This document shows positions 59,601 through 64,000 of a stretch of DNA of 64,000 bases, piece by piece. A program made the translations under genes and the position numbers. Under the pieces are notes generated by a model. The model was not told where the DNA came from, ran no database searches, and worked only from the letters and a program-made list of their open reading frames with translations. The stretch's first letter is position 1; every line of letters begins with the position of its first letter. Origin of the DNA: Pseudonocardia sp. CNS-139 (GTDB lineage: Bacteria > Actinomycetota > Actinomycetes > Mycobacteriales > Pseudonocardiaceae); assembly GCA_001942415.1 (NCBI GenBank), contig MKJX01000166.1, forward strand, positions 18,933 through 82,932. Reading direction: 5' to 3'.

Positions 59601-59620
59601 ATCGCGGATAGCTCCGCGAT
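59601..59620. promoter_or_regulatory. Perfect inverted repeat ATCGCGGA-TAGC-TCCGCGAT
   Basis: 8-bp arms in the divergent spacer between the two flavoenzyme genes (59570 minus, 59870 plus). Likely a repressor site. The rest of the spacer 59621-59869 shows no gene. Confidence 0.5.
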
Positions 59621-59869
59621 CTGTTCTCATGATGCCGGACGGCGGCGGCCGGTCGATCGGTCGATCAGGTAACGATGCGGAAAATCCCCGCTCACATTCC
59701 TTTCATCCCGGTTCCAGGCCAGTTCGACGGCCGGCTGCGAGCGTTCGCCCGAAACTTCCGGAGCCGCCCGCCGCGACTCCCCGCGTCGCAGTGCCGGGCT
59801 CGGCGCCCGGAGCCGGCCCGGAGATCCCCCGCGCGCGCGGACCGGCAGGTCCCCGAGCGGAAGGCAGAC

Positions 59870-61340
59870 ATGGCAGTCACCATCGACAGGCGGACGTTGC
59901 TCCGGGGCGTCGGCACGGCGGCGCTCGTCGTCGGCTTCGGCACGAACGGGGCGTGGGTCACGCAGGCCGCGGCGACCGGCCGCTTCGACGAGCTCCCCGA
60001 CCTCGACGGGACGGTGCACCTCGACGTCCCGACCCGCGACCGGTACGCCCAGGACCTCGGGCGGCACACCACCCTCCGGCCGGACGCCGTGCTCGTCCCG
60101 GCGTCCGCGCAGGACGTGCAGAAGATGGTGCGGTTCTGCGTGCGCCGCGGCATCCCGGTGTCCATGCGCGGGCAGGGCCACAGCACCCACGGCCAGGGCC
60201 TCACGGCCGGGCTGCTCGTCGACAGCCGCGGCCTGCGCACCATCCACCGGATCGGCCGCGACAGCGCGGAGGTCGACCCCGGCGTGTGGTGGCGGGAGCT
60301 CGTCGACGCCTCGATCCCCCACGCCTGACCCCGCCGCTGCTCGTGACGTTCGCCGGGCTCTCGATCGGCGGCACGCTGTCCATGGGCGGCGTGCCCGCGA
60401 ACAACCGCGAGGGCATCCAGGCCGACCGGGTCAAGGAGCTGGAGATCGTGACCGGGGAGGGCGAGCTGGTCCGCTGCTCCCGGCGGCGCAACTCCGACCT
60501 CTTCGACACCGCGCTGGCCGGGCTCGGCCAGGTCGGCATCATCACCCGGGCCGTCGTCGACCTCGTCCCGGCCTCGCCGAACGCGCGGACCTACATCCTC
60601 TACTACACCGACAACGCGACGTTCTTCCGCGACTTCCGGGCCGTGACCGACCGCGGCGAGATGAACGGCGCGTACGCGCTCTTCCCGCTGGTGCCCGACG
60701 GCAGCCGGGTCGTGTACGCGCTCAACATGGTCAAGTTCTTCGACCCGGCGCAGCCGCCGGACGACGCGGCCCTGCTGCGCGGCCTGACCCCGATGCAGCA
60801 GCAGATCAGCGACGGCTCCTACCGCGACTGGGTCTGCCGCTACGACGGGCTCGTCGAGATGTGGCAGCGCGACCACGACTGGGACAACCTGATCAAGCCG
60901 TGGTCGGACGTGATCCTCCCGGAGAACGCCGTGGAACGGTACGTCGGCGAGGTGATCCCGACGCTGAACCTCGACCAGGTCGGCGCGACCGGCACCGTCT
61001 TCCTCTTCCGCACCCACCGCTCGACGCTGACCCGCCCGATGTTCCGCATCCCGGAGCCGGACGGCAGCCCGTGGGTCTACCTGTTCGACGTGCTGACGTC
61101 CTCGGCCCGGCCGGGCCCGACCCGGCCTTCACCGACCGCATGCTGGCCCGCAACCGCGACCTGTTCGAGCGGGCCCGCGCCGTCGGCGGCACCCGTTACC
61201 CGATGGGCTCCACCCCGTTCAGCCACGAGGACTGGAGGCGCCAGTACGGCTCCTTCTGGCCGAAGCTGCGCCGGGCCAAGGAGCGCTACGACCCCGAGGG
61301 CATCCTCACCCCGGGCCCCGGGATCTTCCCGCGCGACTGA
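59870..61340 (+). CDS. FAD-binding (VAO/BBE-like) oxidoreductase with Tat-like signal
   Basis: About 490 residues. MAVTIDRRTLLRGVGTAALV is a twin-Arg style signal. FAD_binding_4 domain: PASAQDVQKMVRFCVRRGIP, VSMRGQGHSTHGQGLTAGLL, FAGLSIGGTLSMGGVPANNR, LGQVGIITRAVVDLVPASPN; C-terminal cytokinin dehydrogenase-like domain to YDPEGILTPGPGIFPRD. Probably exported. Frame breaks at about 60328 (cacggc read as cacgc, giving a false stop) and 61125. Confidence 0.85.
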
Positions 61341-61356
61341 GCCCGACCCCGAGACG

Positions 61357-61398
61357 ACCGCGCCCCGCCGGGCTCGACCCGGCGGGCGCGGTTCTTTC
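61357..61398. terminator. Intrinsic terminator with T-rich tail
   Basis: ACCGCGCCCCGCCGGG (61357-61372), loop ctcga, CCCGGCGGGCGCGGT (61378-61392), one C bulged, then TCTTTC. Between the convergent oxidoreductase and GDSL genes. Confidence 0.8.
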
Positions 61399-61407
61399 GC
61401 TCCGGGC

Positions 61408-62334
61408 TCAGTCGTCGGCGTCGACGATCGCCTCGGCGACGATCCGGGCGACCTGGGACATGCCCAGGGCGTTGAACGTCACCGGGGCGGCGGGCGAGAC
61501 CGGCCGGAAGCCCTCGATCCACCGGTAGCCGGGCGGCGTGCACAGGTCGTGGCCGATGCTCGGGGTGTAGGTGTCGACGTACTCGACGTCCGCCGCGTCG
61601 GCCCGGTCGGCGAGCATCGCGTTGAGCTTCTTCTCCACCCCGCGCAGGTAGGCGACGTCACCGGGGCTCAGCGGCAGCTCGGGGAAGCAGCCGGGGCCGG
61701 AGTCCGGCAGCAGCGTCGGGTAGCCGACCACGAGCACCCGCGCGTCGGGGGAGCGCTCGGCGATGCCGGCGAGCGCCGCGTCGATGTCGGCGGCGGTGGC
61801 CTCGATCCGCCCGTCGATCACGTCGACGCCGTCGCGGTCGTAGAAGTCGACGCAGGCGGTGCCGGTGGGCTGCTGCGGCGAGCGGGTGCTGCACTCGCGG
61901 AGGATCTCGTCGAAACCGATGTCGAACCCGCCGATCGTCAGGGTCACGAGATCGGTGTCCGGCGTGAGCCGGTCGAACTGCGGCGGATTCACCCCGCCCG
62001 GCACGGGCTGCGGGCTCGTGAAGAACTCGGTGGTCGTGGGGCCGGCACAGCTGGCGTCCTGGAAATCCTTGATGCCGAGCGTCTCGGCCACGAACGTCGG
62101 GTAGTTGCGGCCCGACCGCTCGCACCCGGCGGGGACGCCGATCTGCGGCGGGATCAGCCGCCCGCCGGCGTAGGAGTCGCCCAACGCCACGTAGCTCTGG
62201 ATCGGGGCGCTCGGCGAACGGTCCGGCTCGGAGGCGGGGGCGGCGGGAACGGCCGCTGCGGGCAGCGCCCCCAGCGGTGCGATCGCGATGGCGGCGAGAA
62301 TCGGGGCGGCCCATCGGGCCCGAAGTGTGCGCAC
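61408..62334 (-). CDS. Secreted SGNH/GDSL-family protein with unusual C-terminal block
   Basis: Intact, 308 residues with a signal peptide (ILAAIAIAPLGALPAAAVPA). Block I YVALGDSYAGG contains the nucleophile Ser; LVTLTIGGFDIGFDEIL takes the place of the usual GGND block. At the C terminus, where homologues have HPNALG carrying the catalytic His, this protein reads APVTFNALGMSQVA with no His. Six Cys suggest disulfides. May be an altered or non-catalytic lipase-like protein. Confidence 0.82.
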   Translation of the reverse strand: MRTLRARWAAPILAAIAIAPLGALPAAAVPAAPASEPDRSPSAPIQSYVALGDSYAGGRLIPPQIGVPAGCERSGRNYPTFVAETLGIKDFQDASCAGPTTTEFFTSPQPVPGGVNPPQFDRLTPDTDLVTLTIGGFDIGFDEILRECSTRSPQQPTGTACVDFYDRDGVDVIDGRIEATAADIDAALAGIAERSPDARVLVVGYPTLLPDSGPGCFPELPLSPGDVAYLRGVEKKLNAMLADRADAADVEYVDTYTPSIGHDLCTPPGYRWIEGFRPVSPAAPVTFNALGMSQVARIVAEAIVDADD

Positions 62335-62542
62335 ATTATCGATAACGAATTCAAGGCGGCCGATGTTGCCTCCCGGAGCCGTTTCGACCTACCACCTTCG
62401 ATCCCTTGACTTCCCGTTCCCGACCATTTCCAGTACCCCTTTTCCGGGGCGTCCTGCGCCCGGTGCCGGTGCCGTGCCAACCTCGGACGCCGCTCACCCC
62501 GTTCATCCCGGTGAGGCAGGAGACGCCCCGGGAGGAGCGGAT

Positions 62543-63091
62543 GTGGAGCTACTGGGTTCCGGCGCGGCACGCGCGCAGTTCGAGACGTTCGTCGGCGACG
62601 CGACACGTGACCTCGTCCGGACCGCCTACCTGTTGACCTGGGACCTCGCGGAAGCCGAGGACCTGGTGCAGGAGACGTTCGTGCGGGTGGCCCGGCGCTG
62701 GGACCGGGTCCGGGCGATGGACCGGCCGGTCGCCTACGCCCGCCGGGTGCTGGTGAACCTCGTGCTCGACGGGGCACCGGGCCGGTCCCGGCGCCGCGCC
62801 GAGCTGGACGCCGAGACCGACGTCGGCCCGGACGTGCCCGACCTGCGTTCCACCGGCCCGTTCCACCGGGTCGACAACGCGGCCGAGGTGCGGACGGTGC
62901 TGGCCGGGCTGCCGCGGCAGCAGCGGGCGGTGCTGGTGCTGCGGTACTGGTCGGACCTGTCCGAGGCCGAGACGGCCGAGGTGCTCGGCTGCTCGGTCGG
63001 CACCGTCAAGAAGGCCGCGTGGCGAGCGCTCGGCCGGATTCGCGCGGCGTTCCCCGAGCGGGCCGCCGCCACGAGGAGGGGTGGGGAGTGA
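62543..63091 (+). CDS. SigE-family ECF-like RNA polymerase sigma factor
   Basis: 182 residues from GTG 62543 (ggaggagc upstream). Region 2: LVRTAYLLTWDLAEAEDLVQ, TFVRVARRWDRVRAMDRP. Region 4: LAGLPRQQRAVLVLRYWSDL, SEAETAEVLGCSVGTVKKAA. The pattern matches the actinobacterial SigE-family group. The ATG at 62541 is in another frame and closes early. Coupled to the next gene by GTGA. Bases 62335-62542 hold no clear gene. Confidence 0.87.
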   Translation: MELLGSGAARAQFETFVGDATRDLVRTAYLLTWDLAEAEDLVQETFVRVARRWDRVRAMDRPVAYARRVLVNLVLDGAPGRSRRRAELDAETDVGPDVPDLRSTGPFHRVDNAAEVRTVLAGLPRQQRAVLVLRYWSDLSEAETAEVLGCSVGTVKKAAWRALGRIRAAFPERAAATRRGGE

Positions 63092-63939
63092 ACGAGGGAA
63101 TGGGCCTGGACCAGCTCGAACGACAGGTGCGTGGGGTGTTCGCCGACGTCGCCGCGGAGGTGCCGGCCGAGGTCGAGGAGCGGCTGCGCAGCGTCGACTA
63201 CCGCCCGCGCGGCCGCTCGCGGCTGTTCGTGGGGGTGGCCGCGGGGCTCGTGGTCGCGTGCCTCGGCGCCGGCACGGCGGTGGTCGCGACGTCCGGGGCC
63301 GGGCCGGCGCCCGCCGTGACCGTGTCCGCGCCGGTGGACCTCGTCGCCGCGGTGCGGGCCGCCGTCGCGACCGCCGCGGACGGCGTGCTGCACGAGCGGT
63401 TCAGCGCGGACGACCCGGCCGCGGAGCGCTGGACCAGCCCGGACGGCTCGGCGGTGCACTGGGCCGGCGGCGAGAGCGAGTTCGCCTTCCGCACCGAGAA
63501 CGGGCAGACGACCACGGTCGACGTCGACCACCGGGCCCGGACGTGGTCGACGTCGACCCATCCCACCCCCGAGTGGACCAGGGGCTGCATCGCCGCCGGC
63601 TGCGCCGACCCGGCCCGCGGCCAGGAAGGGGTGCTGCGGGACGTGCCGCTGTCGGCCGGCGCGATCGACGCGCTGCTCGCCGAGGGCGGGTTCGCCCGCA
63701 CCGGCGCCACCGAGGAGATCGAGGGCCGCCCGGCCGAGGCGATCGCCGCCACCAGCGGCGACACGGTGACGACCCTGTGGGTCGACGCCGAGACCGCCCT
63801 CCCGGTGCGCCTGACGCTGGTCCAGCCCACCTGGCGCTACCAGGTCGACGTCGACTGGCTGGAGCCGACCCCGGAGAACCTGGCCCGCACACAGCTGACA
63901 GCACCGGCCGGCTACTCGCAGATCCGCCCACCCAACTGA
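63088..63939 (+). CDS. Membrane-anchored protein, probable anti-sigma partner
   Basis: Intact, 283 residues. A cytosolic N-terminal part (LDQLERQVRGVFADVAAEVP) is followed by one membrane helix (LFVGVAAGLVVACLGAGTAV) and an exported domain with a Cys pair (RGCIAAGCADP). Gene order and the single helix match the anti-sigma-like proteins found after SigE-family factors. Its start overlaps the sigma factor stop. Confidence 0.75.
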   Translation: MNEGMGLDQLERQVRGVFADVAAEVPAEVEERLRSVDYRPRGRSRLFVGVAAGLVVACLGAGTAVVATSGAGPAPAVTVSAPVDLVAAVRAAVATAADGVLHERFSADDPAAERWTSPDGSAVHWAGGESEFAFRTENGQTTTVDVDHRARTWSTSTHPTPEWTRGCIAAGCADPARGQEGVLRDVPLSAGAIDALLAEGGFARTGATEEIEGRPAEAIAATSGDTVTTLWVDAETALPVRLTLVQPTWRYQVDVDWLEPTPENLARTQLTAPAGYSQIRPPN

Positions 63940-63956
63940 GCCACGGCACACACCTC

Positions 63957-63997
63957 CGGCACTCCGCACACATGTCCTGACGTGTGTGCGGAGGCCG
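63957..63997. terminator. Hairpin after the sigma/anti-sigma pair
   Basis: CTCCGCACACA (63962-63972) pairs with TGTGTGCGGAG (63983-63993), extended by ccgg/ccgg outside. No T tract is visible before the window ends. Confidence 0.65.
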
Positions 63998-64000
63998 GGA

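Noticed and set aside
58942..62409. Very long open frame (over 1100 codons) antisense to several genes on the plus strand
   Set aside because: Apart from the true FAD oxidase segment it is rich in Arg/Ala/Gly/Pro with no motif; it is the usual shadow frame of high-GC coding DNA.
1..64000. Programmed frameshifting as the reason for the broken frames
   Set aside because: Far too many genes of unrelated type, no shared slippery site or downstream structure, and the repairs are mostly homopolymer losses.
1..64000. CRISPR arrays, tRNA or rRNA genes, insertion sequences, integrases
   Set aside because: Scanned for regular repeats, cloverleaf-like sequences and transposase/recombinase motifs; none seen by eye.

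Overview
This is a very GC-rich window with strong third-position GC bias. It carries SARP, LAL and WhiJ/Scr1-type regulators, DUF397, DUF427, F420-LLM, acyl-CoA carboxylase epsilon and AfsA genes. That points to a filamentous actinomycete, plausibly Pseudonocardiaceae, though nothing here fixes the genus. About fifty reading frames change phase in mid-gene. Where the repair is clear, it is usually one base missing from a short G or C run (for example GCGGAC read as GCGAC), so these look like sequence-quality indels. I treat the affected genes as single genes and give the break points.

Layout. 1-11.7 kb is mostly housekeeping: molybdenum cofactor and formate dehydrogenase accessory genes (moeA end, fdhD), a copper operon (secreted His-rich protein plus CopA) under a possible CsoR-type operator, a THUMP-like methyltransferase, an SDR, an RluA synthase, a DUF427 protein, an LLM oxidoreductase and an acyl-CoA carboxylase beta/epsilon pair. 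11.7-24.3 kb is a biosynthetic locus: SARP, two-component and LAL regulators; a paired MaoC dehydratase; a type II thioesterase; ACP, KS and a Cys-less KS partner (CLF); and, divergently, AfsA, a HAD phosphatase and an SDR. Together these could build a type II acyl chain and join it to a three-carbon phosphate to give a butyrolactone- or furan-like signal.

24.4-28.9 kb is an unusual array of four Roadblock/LC7 proteins alternating with three DUF4388-like/winged-helix proteins, with no GTPase or kinase. 29-31 kb is a decay zone with a truncated methyltransferase copy, a helicase tail and an internally deleted SDR. 31-36 kb is a candidate graspetide (ATP-grasp RiPP) operon with a 40-residue precursor and two successive PIMT-type methyltransferases. 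An adjacent XRE/DUF397 pair shares a 12-nt operator core with it. 36-37.6 kb holds small Cys-containing genes and a SLOG-like gene.

37.6-61.3 kb is an envelope/export-type island. It has four MMPL transporters, an MFS exporter, two paralogous NAD-epimerases, two tandem secreted hydrolases (one lacking its nucleophile), three flavoenzymes, a cyclase-family protein, a GT39 glycosyltransferase and a MerR regulator whose putative operator recurs in the island. The window ends with a GDSL-like secreted protein, a SigE-family sigma factor and a membrane-anchored partner. No tRNA, rRNA, CRISPR, insertion sequence or integrase was found.
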